A stretch of 64,000 bases of DNA from Auanema rhodensis (Eukaryota; Nematoda; Chromadorea; Rhabditida; Rhabditidae). The notes beneath the pieces are model-generated. The model was not told where the DNA came from, did not search any database, and saw only the letters and a list, made by a program, of their open reading frames with translations. Shown here piece by piece: positions 1-11,284 of the stretch. Position numbers and translations under genes: made by a program. The DNA lies in assembly GCA_964057225.1 (NCBI GenBank), contig OZ059895.1, forward strand, positions 9,610,001-9,674,000, in the 5' to 3' direction. Position 1 is the first letter of the stretch; each line of letters starts with the position of its first letter.

Positions 1-1
1 T

Positions 2-802
2 AAAAAATGGCGTATGTTTGTGTTGTTGTTTGTGAACTATTCAAAAATGGAGCTAACTGCATATCCAAACCGTGATAACTTTTTAATTGACACTCTAGGC
101 TGGAATAATGAAAACAAGGATACTACATTAAAGGAGGAGTTTCCAAATTTGAAAGTAGATATCAGCGATGTACATTTGCTCATTCAAGAGTTTGATCTAT
201 ACGCTGGATTAGCTATGGCTATAGAAGATAAACTCGCAAAGGATCGAATACACTACCCCATGACATCAGTGAAAATGCGCTCTTATTTTATAGAAGGAGG
301 CCGTTTGGATTCACCCAATAATATATTATTCACGTCGCATACACCGAAGCGTGTTGTAGTAGGTCTTGTCGGCGCACACGCTTATAATGGTACTTTTAAA
401 CATTCGCCATTCAACTTTAAACCGTTTGATTTGAAAAATATATACTTGACGCTCAACAATAGGGTAATACCTACGCGCCCTTATAATTTAGAATGGCGAT
501 CTTCCTATGCCACAGCATATATTGACATGTTGGAAGGTTTGGGACTTGGTCGTACAGATTCATCCAATGGTATCACACCAGCAATGTATAAAGCTGGTTT
601 CACATTTTTTGTATTTGATTTTTCTCCTACTGTGCATTCGTCAGAGTTATTTGATGTTATACGACAAGGTAATGTAGCCTTGAAATTGGAATTTGGTCAA
701 CAAACGCCGCAAGAGGGCTTATATGCAATTGTTTATGCAGAGTTTGACTCTATTCTTTCCATTGACAACAATCGTGCTCCATATATTGATACCAGTTTGT
801 GA
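2..802 (+). CDS. Polinton/Maverick capsid protein, C-terminal part (F54H12.2-like)
   Basis: The frame is open to the left edge, so the N-terminus lies outside the window; the ATG at 14 need not be the start. The visible ~262 residues resemble the widespread 'F54H12.2-like' Polinton protein, which I take to be the double-jelly-roll major capsid protein of Polintons/adintoviruses. Landmarks are a basic-hydrophobic strand KRVVVGLVGAHAYNG near residue 112, a linker with NNRVIPTRPYNLEW, a glycine-rich DSSNGITPAMYKAGF near 182, FDFSPTVHSS near 202, and the typical closing strand IVYAEFDSILSIDNNR. The stop at 802 is followed almost at once by AATAAA (810-815). It faces the polymerase gene tail to tail with 129 bp between stops, a usual Polinton arrangement. 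The frame is uninterrupted. The choice between major and minor capsid protein is from memory and less sure than the Polinton assignment. Confidence 0.6.
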   Translation, partial: KKWRMFVLLFVNYSKMELTAYPNRDNFLIDTLGWNNENKDTTLKEEFPNLKVDISDVHLLIQEFDLYAGLAMAIEDKLAKDRIHYPMTSVKMRSYFIEGGRLDSPNNILFTSHTPKRVVVGLVGAHAYNGTFKHSPFNFKPFDLKNIYLTLNNRVIPTRPYNLEWRSSYATAYIDMLEGLGLGRTDSSNGITPAMYKAGFTFFVFDFSPTVHSSELFDVIRQGNVALKLEFGQQTPQEGLYAIVYAEFDSILSIDNNRAPYIDTSL

Positions 803-931
803 TGTATGTAATAAAATTCTTTAAAAGATGAGAAGAATAAAATTTAATAATACAACTATTTTTAAAAATAAATACATAAATACAAATATATACACTATAA
901 TAAAAATATATAAATTCAAATATATTAAAAC

Positions 932-3900
932 TTATTCACAATAACCGTAGGGTAAAGTACTATAATCTTGTAGATAACAAAGTTTATCCATTACAACTTT
1001 AGTACTTTTTGTCATATCCATTGTGGATATTTCACCGAGTTGCTTCTTTAACAAGGTTGTATTGGTTTTTAAAACCAATTTCTCTCCATCCATAAGTCCA
1101 CGAACCAGTCGCTCCAAATTTTCAAAGTTTACTACTGATGCTGCCGTGTGGTCCAACGTCTGAAAATTATAAAATTATTTGAAAAGTCAAAGCTCGTACT
1201 TACCACTCCCTCTGCCTTTGTTACATACTTTACATCACCAGCTGCATTTACAAGTTTATACCTATAAACCTTTGCCGCTGGTGACACAAACTTGGTCATT
1301 GACTTTTTTTTGACCTTTTGAACCCGGTGAGTTCCCTTGCAGGATCAGTAATGATCCTACCAATTTATGGGTCCTCAACACCAATAATCTTGGTTTGGGC
1401 TTTATCTGGTCTTTGACCCATTTTACCCCAGGCACAATACGCAAATTTGTAATGTATTGTTTTAAAAAAGTTACAAACCTATTTAGCTGCAGTTTGGCAA
1501 TGTTACGCATGGCAGCATTCTTTTCAATTTTATTGCTCTCCAGAGCAACACCAGTGTTCTCCTCGTGTTCTTGGAGATATATCACCTGTAAAATTCTATT
1601 TAATGTGATACTTTTATTAAAACATACCTCTTCTTCCTCTGTCATGTTTGGCTTTGGCCAGCCCGATGCCTCTTGTTTAATTTTTATGTACTTTTGTACA
1701 AATTCTTTAAACAGGCCGCCTTGTTGCCATTCTTCCCAGTGCCACACCTCATGTACATGAAGCACTTTATAGCCACGTTGTATGGCACACTCAAGCTCAA
1801 CATGTGTCACAGTTAGATGCAGCTTTCTAGCATTTACATCATTTTGATGCTCACATGTTATATTTTTACGTTTGACTGCACAAGTGCGGCAGCTTATAAA
1901 AATTGATTTACCGCCGATACGTGCGCCTAATACAGGGTACAGCAAATTTGTGGGTGCAAGCACGTCACATTTCACTAGGCCCTTATATAGGCAGCATGTC
2001 TCAAAGCTTTTGAAACCCTCAGTAATCACTTTGGGATTACCTACAGGGTAATAGGCATCAAAAGCGGTGACATATGGATATAGTGAACAAAAGTCCGCAT
2101 ACTCGAGCGAGTATCTATCCGAAGCTTGTGCCAAAAGCTTATATGTCTGGGTGCGGCCACCGGTAAAGGCATCTCTAGGTGCCAAGCGTGTAACAACATT
2201 TGTTTCACGCATAAATTTCGCCATTTCTTCATTGCACGAAATTTGAGCATTAATTTCGTGCTCCCACACTGTGGTAACACTAATGCCTTGGCTTTGAATT
2301 GCTTGAAGCCTTTTCATGGTTTTATCATAAACCTAAATTTTTCAAATTAAAATGATTAACAAAAGTATAATTACCTGTTCCATTGTTTCACCATTTCTGA
2401 ATGGTGCTATAGCGCTCTTGTTGGTGCACTGGGGGCAACCATGGTAAATACAACCATTAATCTACAAAATTGCAAAAAAACAAAATTTTTTACATTTATT
2501 ACAAACTACTCACCTCATAGCCATGATTGACAACGCTGTCATAAGCATCGAGTAGATAGCGATGGCCATCTACTCTCACTGCAAATTCACCACCATTAAG
2601 CTTATGCATTAATGGGCGGACCAATCCTTGTTCTAGCCATTTTATATACTTTATGGCTATTATACTCTGCTTTTGACCGGCATAATAACCAGTCTCGGGC
2701 AGAATACCCACTTGGTTCTCTTCAATATGATTCATTTTCAACTGTAATATACTAGTTTTGAAAATGCTTGTATTTTAAAAAACTTGCCTGGAATGAAGAG
2801 AAACTGGCAGGGTTCCAGCCAGTGGTGGCGGTTGCCAACTTCATGTACACTTTCATACAGTTGGTTAAAATACGGACATCTGTCCTAGAATATTCCAAAA
2901 GCTCTTCATCAAAATCAAACGCTCTTTGATTACGCTCTTCATACCAAATATTGAATGAAGCTAGGTCTTCTGCTTTCATTCTAGCAGTATAATAGTACTG
3001 TTTTGGTGGTAAAGATGGCAACACTTTGCCATAATTTATTGGGTGATTATAGAGGTAAGGAAACTGTCCTTTACTCATATCAGGTACACCAAATGCCTTG
3101 GGTAACGCTGATAGAGGTAAGGGCACTAATAAATAACTATCTTTAAAATATAAATGATTAAATTTTTGACCTCTTAAAGGCTTGACAACCATGCTTATAA
3201 TCTTGGTCCCATTTAAAATTGGGTCAGGATATATACCACGGTTTATCAGCCTAGACACCAAGAAATGTATGTCAAAGCGTGAACCATTATGCGCAATCAA
3301 AATTGCATTATCATTCTCAATTCGATTAAAAATAAGAAAATAAAAAATGGAGTAACCAATCAAGGAAACGATCTGTTACAGACCATTCACTATCACCTTG
3401 TTGATACCCAAAATGGCCCTCCTTGGTTGTGCATTTTTCATATGAGTTGGCATCTATACAACTTTCACAAAATTTATTATACACAAACATATTGGGCCAT
3501 TGTTCATCTGCATATTCATGAACATTTGTACCGTTTTTTAACACAACCGTTTCAAAATCATAAAATATAATCTTAAACAAGTAAGTATTACACTTGAAAA
3601 TATATCAAATACAAACCTTGTATTTCTCTTGCCTCTTTTTTAACTGATCCTTTTCTTGTCGTTAGGTGGTACCCAACAACAAGAATGATCTTCAGGCTTT
3701 GTCTGACCACACTTTTCGCAAAATTTCTCATTGCAATCGTGCGGTCTATGAGCACGGACCATGTGATAGTGATCACACGCTACACATGTCTGAATTTAAG
3801 CTTGTAAAATTTTATATATATTTTTTAAATTACCTTAAACACATGTTTTTCTAATATGCCTGTCAAAGCATTGACGAGTTTTGAACAAAACTCTACAACT

Positions 3901-4446
3901 ATCACATCTTATGCTACTTTCAACCATATTTTCCATCGAATTACATTTTAAGGTGTGGCATTTCTTACACTTGGCTTTACATCTATGCAACACTGCTTTG
4001 TAAGATAATTTACAGTGTTGGCATAAAATACCATCGAAAAGCTGTGATCTACTACAAGTGGTAATACAGTCATAATGATTATTTCGGTAGCCTAGTGTTA
4101 CCACATTGCTTGCCGTTTCATTACAGACACGCTGAATAGCTTGAATAGATTGCTGCACCTTGCTGATGGCATTCATGATGGCAACGCCATCCAAATGCTC
4201 CCTTCTACGAAAATCCATAAATATGGATCTCTCTTCAAAGGATGGGTGCTCTATTGATAAACAAAATAGTGCTTTTTGTTTATCTGGCACTCCACTTTCA
4301 GCAAGACAACGATCAAGGAATTCGTTGAATATCCGCGGCATGATAACATGCATTGGTTCATAAATAGATTCCAAATGTGGGAACGTGAGCGATCTACTCA
4401 CCACGTTGGTGAACCGACCAGTGCGTTTCATGCGTCGGTGTGACCA
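932..4446 (-). pseudogene. polB: Polinton protein-primed DNA polymerase B, multi-exon and decayed
   Basis: Exons read right to left. 4446-~3835: N-terminal domain ending in Cys pairs. ~3796-3616: further Cys/His zinc segment. ~3573-~3326: exonuclease motif I FYDFET. ~3322-2788: exo II AHNGSRFDIHFL and exo III YSRTD. 2741-2514. 2461-2375: with CIYHGCPQC. 2332-1628: the RDAFTGGRT segment and palm motif A DFCSLYP. 1585 onward: motif B start RNIAKLQLN. 1159-932: C-terminus ending LPYGY plus stop. Introns are 42-52 bp (2787-2742, 2513-2462, 2374-2333, 1627-1586, 1203-1160); 2787-2742 has a GC donor. After LQLN the reading frame shifts, the rest of motif B (S-x-W-G-K) and the YxDTD motif C are not found, and only about 50 codons separate motif B from the segment that normally follows motif C. 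A deletion of roughly 70 or more residues is therefore likely and the enzyme should be dead. The join between exo I and exo II (3322-3363) is also unclear (intron or frameshift). Confidence 0.8.
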
Positions 4447-5029
4447 CTATAATACACACTTTTTATAATGGTTATACGCTTTTAGTTTAAATATAAATAA
4501 TTTTTGTTTATAAGTTTTAATAAATTTACTTTTCTTTTAATTATTTTTATAAGCTTTTATTAATGTTTAAAAATAAATGACATTTGATTTTTAAATATAA
4601 AGTTTTTTTTTTCAACTTTGAAAAATTTTCTATAAACATTTGTTAATGTTTAAAAATAAATGAGAAGGACAAGATGGTGTTTTATTATTTTATTAGTTCA
4701 AAATGTTTGAAATATTTATAATTTGTAAGAATTCAAAATTGGTTGAAAGAAAGATATATAGTGAGATGAAATGTAAAGATTTCAAGATGAATGCTGTTCA
4801 AAAGAAAGAATATATAAATTTCAAAATACTTGCAATTTGTTTGATAAAAGATATAGATTGAGATGAAATGTAAAGATGAGAGAGAGAATTTTATGAATGC
4901 AATTGAAAAAGAAATATAAATTTCAAAATGCTTTCAAAATATGCAACTGGAGCAAGAGAGAATTTCATGTTTCAAAAGATATATTATCAAATAATATGTA
5001 AATAAAAGATCGCACCTCTATTTTACAGA
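4447..5029 (-). other. Probable long intron or leader of the Polinton polymerase gene
   Basis: No credible reading frame. AT-rich, with repeated AAATTTCAAAAT-like and GATGAAATGTAAAGAT-like phrases (about 4730-4990). The inverted copy (11055-11284) is much shorter and lacks the middle part, so about 300 bp are an insertion here or a deletion there. It ends at a good acceptor, TTATAG, just before the polymerase exon at 4446. Confidence 0.4.
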
Positions 5030-5422
5030 CATCGTTGGAAGCCGCTCCATATCCGACTTGCCCTCCACTGGTTGATGGGGTAGCGGGATCCCATTCTCTC
5101 AAAAAGAAAAAACTAAATGTTATAATTTCAATATCGCTTACTCATCACTGTCATCTAAGGTTATTACTTCAATAACCTTTGATGATGAGGGCCCACTATT
5201 AAAAGTGGGTGCTGTGGGCTCACAGAGCTCGATCCCACCAGCCTCGGTATACTTTATACGTTCACTAAAAAAATATATATATAAATTCAAAACATTGTTA
5301 AATTACCTGAGCTGATTAATTTCTTCATAATCAAATCCTTGCTCTTCACATAAACGTTTATAACTAAAAAAAAAAAGTTCACAAACAAAAGAATCAAAAA
5401 GACACAACCTATTAGCAGCCAT
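5030..5422 (-). CDS. 5' exons of the Polinton polymerase transcript or small upstream protein
   Basis: Four short exons fit consensus splice sites: 5422-5409 (ATG at 5422), 5363-5307, 5264-5142 and 5095-~5030. The translated start is MAAN, then KRLCEE, YEEINQL, an ERIKYTEAGGIELCEP segment, and the acidic EVITLDDSDE. The latter looks like a SUMO-interacting motif (hydrophobic VITL followed by acidic residues). The same exons and splice sites occur in the inverted copy at 10677-11054, which supports real gene structure. I could not show how, or whether, exon 4 connects to the polymerase exon at 4446; a TCT|GTAAAA donor near 5025 is possible. Function unknown. Confidence 0.5.
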
Positions 5423-6289
5423 TGTACCTTGATAGAATGAACACATCAGTCTACACATTGCTGTTGGCATTGTAATTTGTTATGTAACATGGATTTGGGT
5501 ACAGCTGTCAAAACTAGCAGTTGCGATAAACTTTAAAATAAATAAGCATATTGGATGCATCTGTTTTTATTGTCCCCGTCGGATTAATTTTTGTTATTAG
5601 TTCTTATTAAATTAACTTTATGCGTTTCATTGAGGTCAGCGCAACTGTTTGTTAATCTCGTCGTATTTACCTTCAATGTGTGTTCTATAGAGTTATTATA
5701 TTGTTATATTAGTAAAATAAAGTTTAAAACTATTCCATCTTTTACTTACTTGCTACAATAAATATAATTAATAACAATTCGTAATTTCAAAAATTAATAA
5801 TTTAATGTCGTTCTTATCGAATTAACCTTCGATATGTGTTCCATTAAATTTTGTATTTCATATTGTTCTTATCGAATTAACCTTCGATATGTGTTTCATT
5901 GAATTACCCATATCAAGTACGGTGAACAAAATTATCTACATGCAAAAATTTTATTGTTCTTTAAAATTAAAATAAAATAGAACAAACACAATATAATAAA
6001 CTAATAAACATAATAAGTAAACAAACATAGTAAATAAATAACTATAATAAATAAAAATAATAAATGAATAAAATCAAATTTAAATCAAATTTAAATATTT
6101 TTATATTTATTTTTTTTTCACTTAATATATTTAAAAAAATGATTAAAAATATAACTATATAACTATAACTATAACTAACAATAACTATATATAATACATA
6201 TATTTGAAAAACAAATTTAAAATTTAATTCAAAAAAAAAAATTAAAATCATGCTTTAAATCATGATTTTTAAATTTAAAAAAGGAAAAT
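5423..6289. other. Polinton subterminal region without genes
   Basis: Includes a ~300-bp segment (5480-5760) and repeated phrases GAATTAACCTTCGATATGTG (two near-identical copies about 5818-5895), then very AT-rich sequence 5950-6260. The whole stretch recurs inverted at about 9690-10676. No ORF on either strand looks coding; the 69-codon minus frame at 6042-6251 is low-complexity. Confidence 0.6.
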
Positions 6290-6456
6290 CCATGAACCAT
6301 GATCCCAAAATATGATTTTAACAGCTGACGCCTGAAAATATGTTTTTGACAGCTGACGCATCCCAAAAGTATGTTTTTAGCAGCTGACGCACCCAAAGGT
6401 ATGTTTTTGACAGCTGTTTGGGGGCGTGGTTAGTAAATTTTGCACGGCTCTCTACT
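6290..6456 (-). repeat. Polinton terminal iterons
   Basis: Read from 6456 inward: terminal AGTAGAGAGCCGTGC, then a conserved ACTAACCACGCCCCCAAA, then four imperfect units of about 30-37 bp built on GCGTCAGCTG and AAAAACATA. Each unit holds the palindromic hexamer CAGCTG. The same layout is present at 8624, 9543 and 11487. Confidence 0.75.
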
Positions 6457-7997
6457 AGCGTGTATTGAAAAGGCACATAATATATTATATTTAAGGCACA
6501 CGGCTGAATATCTGCAACAAGTGATTGAGAGCAGGTTCAACCACTTCGAGTTGGACACGGAGAAAATTAGCGCTGTAGTAGCTGACGGTGGGGCTAATAT
6601 AGTGAAAGCTATTAAATCCACATTTCTGAATTGCTAAGAAATGTTTACTTATTCAATCTAATTCTTCTGTTGCAGTGTCGCCTGCTCGGCGCATTTATTA
6701 AACACGTTTGCTCAAGAACTATATAAAATAAATTATCTAAGGGAGTGCATCGAAAAAATAACTTTTTTCATCGCATCCTTCCATCGCTCTCACATGATGT
6801 ATGGGTTTTATAAGGAGTAAGCAAAAATCTACCAATTCAACTAAATTATTATCTTAGATGTTGCGAAAAGCACAACTTACCAAACTTAGATACAGCTGGG
6901 TTAGTTTGCACGAGATGGAACTCGGTTTTCATGGCGATCTGTGACGTTTTGAACGCAATAGATGCTGTCCATGATACCATTCTGAAGTTCAAGCTGCAGC
7001 CACCATCCGAAGAAGATGTGGAATTTCTGAGGAACATAAGGGAATTATTCTTTCCCATATTTGAGTCAACGTTGGAGCTGTGCAAAAAGAATTCAACACT
7101 TGGCTGCTTCCTGCCTGTTCTTTTTCATATACGAAGGAATATGAAACAATTCTCCCTTAGAGAAACAATTCCAAGTAGAGTACGCTTTTTTTTGGAAAAA
7201 ATGGAATCGATCTTCAATAAAAGATTTTCCACCTATATGAAAGACAGGATTTTAAGGCAGCACACTCTTCGGTAAGTGGTTTGAGAATAATTAATCACTT
7301 CATTACATTTTTCAGCTTTTCCTTATCTATGATTCTCGAAGATTATGAGTGGGCTGAAGTTGAGCGTGATATCACTCAACAGTTCTCTGTATCGCAGTTT
7401 TCTAACGAGAACACTGACGTCGAACACCAACAGAGTAATAATATGTGGGATTACGTTATGGCAGAACGGGGAACCACACAATCAAACGGTTTTGATCTTA
7501 GAGTACGTTTGATTATAGTTTTCATCAAAAGGTTATAAACTTTCAGGAACAGATACTATCTTACAAAGTATCATTGAAAAGTATTACAAAGTGGAAAGAA
7601 GATCCCATAGTTTATTGGAAAGATAAGAGACATGAATTACCTCTGCTTTCCGATATTGCGCTTCATTTCCTTGCAACCTCGTCTACATCCGTAGACCCTG
7701 AGAGATTGTTCAGGTAAGTAACAACTAAATAGAAATTGCTAATTCTTATTTAGACAAGCTGGGATCATTTACGGTAACAAGAGGAGATGCAGGACAACTG
7801 GCACGGTTGCTCGATCACTGCTTTTAATCGCAGCACATAATAAAATAGGAGAAGAAAGCGATTGGTCAAAAAATTGGACAGGACGTTATAACGCAAGTGC
7901 ATCAGGACCTACTGAAGAGGAAATGGTAGAAAAATCGGAACAAGATGAACAATATATGGAAGAAGACCCAATGGAAATTATAGATGTTACTAGTTGA
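6457..7997 (+). pseudogene. hAT-family transposase, 5'-truncated, six exon segments
   Basis: Exon segments: 6457-~6635 (VVADGGANIVKAIKSTF, the 'D-x-x-x-N' RNase-H-fold segment), 6676-6816 (CSAHLLN, the usual C-x-A-H-x-L-N), 6858-7271 (TRWNS), 7316-7502, 7547-7713 and 7754-7997. The last two form the C-terminal hAT dimerisation domain with W-KEDPIVYW, a LATSSTSVDPERLF block and QAGIIYGNKRR, ending at the TGA 7995-7997. Introns of 40-44 bp at 6817-6857, 7272-7315, 7503-7546 and 7714-7753 have GT-AG ends and keep the frame, so the gene decayed little after splicing evolved. The first donor (about 6636) is not canonical (CTAAG where GTAAG is expected). The N-terminal part, including any BED zinc finger, is missing because the Polinton end lies at 6456. 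It could also be a domesticated hAT-derived gene. Confidence 0.75.
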
Positions 7998-8165
7998 AAT
8001 GTTAATAAAGTAAAATAGTTAAAATAAAGTGAAATAAAATATATGATAAAATTAAAATAAATATAAAGGAATGTTGAACGATCAATCGATAAATAATAAT
8101 TCGGCAGAAAATAAACGGCGACAAATAACGACTAATATTACGAACTAAACGACTAATTCGACTAT
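7998..8165. other. Spacer between hAT and Polinton polymerase fragment
   Basis: AT-rich, no ORF. Contains several AATAAA-like strings (about 8022-8095) that could serve the hAT transcript. From about 8168 the sequence becomes collinear with the exonuclease part of the left Polinton polymerase. Confidence 0.4.
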
Positions 8166-8623
8166 TATTTTTAATCGAATTGAGAATGATAATGCAACTT
8201 TGATTGCGCATAATGGTTCGCGCTTTGACATACATTTTTTGGTATCTAGGCTTATACATCGTGGAATATATCCTGACCCCATTTTAAATGAGACCAAGAT
8301 TATTAGCATGGTTGATAAGCCTTTAAGAGGTCAAAATATTAATCATTTATATTTTAAAGATAGGTATTTATTAGTGCCCTTACCTCTATCAACGTTACCC
8401 AAAGCATTTGGTGTATCTGATATGAGTAAAGGATAATTTCCATACCTCTTTAACCACCCAATAAATTATGGCAAAGTGCTACCATCCTTGCCACCAAAGC
8501 ATTACTATTGTACTGCTAGAATGAAAACCGAAGACCTTGCTTCATTCAATGTTTGGTATGAGGAGCGTAATCAAAGCGCGTTTGATTTTTATGAGGAGTT
8601 TCTGGAATATTGTAGGACAGATG
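8166..8623 (+). pseudogene. Polinton polymerase B fragment (exonuclease II-III region)
   Basis: Plus-strand copy of the sequence at about 2862-3330 (minus). It encodes IENDNATLIAHNGSRFDIHF (exo II) through LEYCRTDE, where exo III has C in place of S. A CAG-to-TAA change gives an in-frame stop at about 8434-8436, followed by more matching sequence. It ends exactly where a Polinton terminus begins (8624), inside the exo III motif. Dead fragment. Confidence 0.8.
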
Positions 8624-9542
8624 AGTAGAGAGCCATGCCGAATTTACTAACCACGCCCCAAACAGTGGCTAAAAACATACTTTTGAGGGCGTCAGCTGCT
8701 AAAAAGATACTTTTAGGGGCGTCAGCTGCCAAAATCATATTTTCGGCGTCAGCTGTCAAAAATATACTTTTCCTCCCGGGGCATGCTCTCGAGCCTGCGC
8801 ATGGATCAAAATGCATGTTTTTTTTTTTAAATCATTTTAAAAATTTTTTTTTTAAATATTTTCAAAATGAATTTTTATTATTTATATATTTGTTAATTGT
8901 ATTTGTGAATATTTTTAAAATTATTTTTTTTAATGTATTTTTAATATTTATATATGTTTTAAATATTATTATTTAATTCAAAATGCAATTTTTTTAAAAT
9001 CATTTTTAAAATTATTTTTTTTAATGTTTTAAAAAGTTATATATTTTTTGAATATTTTTAAAATTATATCTTTTTAAATGTATTTTTAAAACTTGTATAT
9101 TTGAATAAATTATTTCTTATATATATTGTATTTTTTAATATTTATTTGAATATTTTTAAAAGGTAATCAATATTTTCACCGTACCTTTTATGGGTTAATC
9201 AATGGAGCTCAAATCGAAGGTTAATTCGATAAGAAGTAATAAATATTTAAACTAAATTTAATGCAACACATATTGAAGGTTAATTCGATTAGATCGTTGA
9301 AACAGATGCACTGCCCTACACATGTACCACATGACAAAAGTTTTGTTCATTAAAATATGATAAATAGCTGTACACCACATGTACCCATAACTCTGAAAAA
9401 TACTTACTATGCCAAGGGGTCATGAGTATATACGAATATTTTCAAACTTTTCAGCATCAAAAATGTTACTTTAAAGTAATTGTTGTTGTATCCCTTATAG
9501 TTTATAAATGTTCTGATAGCTAATGTATTTCATAGCTATGGC
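8624..9542 (+). mobile_element. Polinton terminus and subterminal region (truncated copy b)
   Basis: Starts AGTAGAGAGCCATGCC at 8624 with the six bases CAGATG before it (candidate target site). Iterons with GTCAGCTG follow to about 8770, then an AT-rich region (8815-9175) and the GAAGGTTAATTCGAT phrases (9217-9290) that also occur in the other copies. No gene. The sequence 9340-9542 is unassigned. Ends where the next terminus starts at 9543. Confidence 0.65.
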
Positions 9543-10676
9543 AGTGGAGAGCCGTGCAAAATTTACTAACCACGCCCCCAAACAGCTGTCAAAAACATAC
9601 TTTTGGGGGCGTCAGCTGCTAAAAACATACTTTAGGAGGGGCGTCAGATGTCAAAAACATATTTTTGAGCGTCAGCTGTTAAAATCATATTTTGAGCTCA
9701 GAGCTCATGGATTTTCCTTTTTTAAATTTAAAAATCATGATTTAATGCATGATTTTTTTATTTTAAATTAAATTTCAAATTTTGTTTTTCAAATGTATGT
9801 ATATAGTAGTTATATATTTTTATTTATATTTAAAATATATTAAGTGAAAAAAAAATCTTAATTTTAAATATTTAAATTATATGTAAATTTAATATATATA
9901 AGTTATATTTAAATTTGAAATATTTAAATTTTATTTAAATTTTATATATATAAATTATATTTAAATTATATTTAAATTTTATATATATAAATTATATTTA
10001 AATTTTGAATATATTAAATTGTTTTTAAATTTTATTTAATTTTTTATTCATTTATTATATTTATTAATTATGTTTGTTTACTTATTTTGTTTATTATTTT
10101 ATTGTATTGTGTTTTTACTATTTTCATTTTTATTTTAAGGATCAATAAAATTTTTGCATGTAGATAATTTTGTTCACCGTACTTGATATGGGTAATTCAA
10201 TGAAACACATATCGAAGGTTAATTCGATAAGAACAATATGAAATACAAAATTTAATGGAACACATATCGAAGGTTAATTCGATAAGAACGACATTAAATT
10301 ATTAATTTTTGAAATTACGAATTGTTATTAATTATATTTATTGTAGCAAGTAAGTAAAAGATGGAATAGTTTTAAACTTTATTTTACTAATATAACAATA
10401 TAATAACTCTATAGAACACACATTGAAGGTAAATACGACGAGATTAACAAACAGTTGCGCTGACCTCAATGAAACGCATAAAGTTAATTTAATAAGAACT
10501 AATAACAAAAATTAATCCGACGGGGACAATAAAAACAGATGCATCCAATATGCTTATTTATTTTAAAGTTTATCGCAACTGCTAGTTTTGACAGCTGTAC
10601 CCAAATCCATGTTACATAACAAATTACAATGCCAACAGCAATGTGTAGACTGATATATTCATTCTATCAAGGTACA

Positions 10677-11054
10677 ATGGCTGCTAATAGGTTGTGTCTT
10701 TTTGATTCTTTTGTTTGGGAACTTTTTTTTTAGTTATAAACGTTTATGTGAAGAGCTAGGATTTGATTATGAAGAGATTAATCAACTCAGGTAATTTAAC
10801 AATGTTTTGAATTTATATATATATATATTTTTAGTGAACGTATAAAGTATACCGAGGCTGGTGGGATCGAGCTTTGTGAGCCCACAGCACCCACTTTTGA
10901 TAGTGGGCCCTCATCATCAAAGTTTATTGAAGTAATAACCTTGGATGACAGTGATGAGTAAGCGATATTAAAATTATAACATTTAGTTTTTTCTTTTTGA
11001 GAGAATGGGATCCCGCTACCCCATCAACCAGTGGAGGGCAAGTCAAATATGGAG
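10677..11054 (+). pseudogene. 5' exons of Polinton polymerase transcript, inverted copy
   Basis: Exons about 10677-10690 (ATG at 10677), 10736-10797, 10835-10957 and 11004-~11054 have the same GT-AG sites as at 5030-5422. The acidic EVITLDDSDE motif is kept. Exon sequence differs from the left copy by few substitutions (for example E-E-L-G against E-E-Q-G). The downstream polymerase exon has lost its ATG and the gene is cut at 11486, so this copy cannot make the full protein. Confidence 0.55.
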
Positions 11055-11284
11055 CGGTTTTTATTTTAAACATTTTTTAAACAACCGTTTAAACATTTTA
11101 AAAAATGTTTATAAAAATTTTGTATTTCAAAATTGAAAAAAAAAATTAAATGCCATTCATTTTTAAACATAAACAAGAGCATAAAAATAATTTAAAGAAA
11201 AATGAATTTATAAAAACTTATAAGCAAAAATTATTTATATTTAAACTAAAAGCGTATAACCATTATAAAAAGTGTGTATTATAG

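Larger units (their letters stand above)
1..6456 (-). mobile_element. Polinton/Maverick, terminal part ending at 6456
   Basis: Capsid gene, protein-primed family B polymerase and a terminal sequence define a Polinton. Read from the terminus on the minus strand, the element begins AGTAGAGAGCCGTGCAAAAT at 6456 (5'-AG, as Polintons do), followed by GC-rich tandem iterons with CAGCTG, an AT-rich stretch (about 5960-6290), then a leader and polymerase exons. The same terminal sequence occurs in the opposite orientation at 8624, 9543 and 11487. The other end is off the window, so the 6-bp target duplication cannot be tested; the six bases outside the end are AGCGTG. The element interrupts a hAT transposase at 6457. 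Confidence 0.75.

Noticed and set aside
1395..1760. 121-codon plus-strand ORF
   Set aside because: Lies opposite the polymerase palm exons; no family resemblance.
6042..6251. 69-codon Ile/Phe/Tyr-rich minus-strand ORF
   Set aside because: Low-complexity AT-rich subterminal DNA; not kept in the inverted copy.
8635..8976. 113-codon ORF with repeated AKKILLGASA-like phrases
   Set aside because: It is a translation of the Polinton terminal iterons running into AT-rich sequence.
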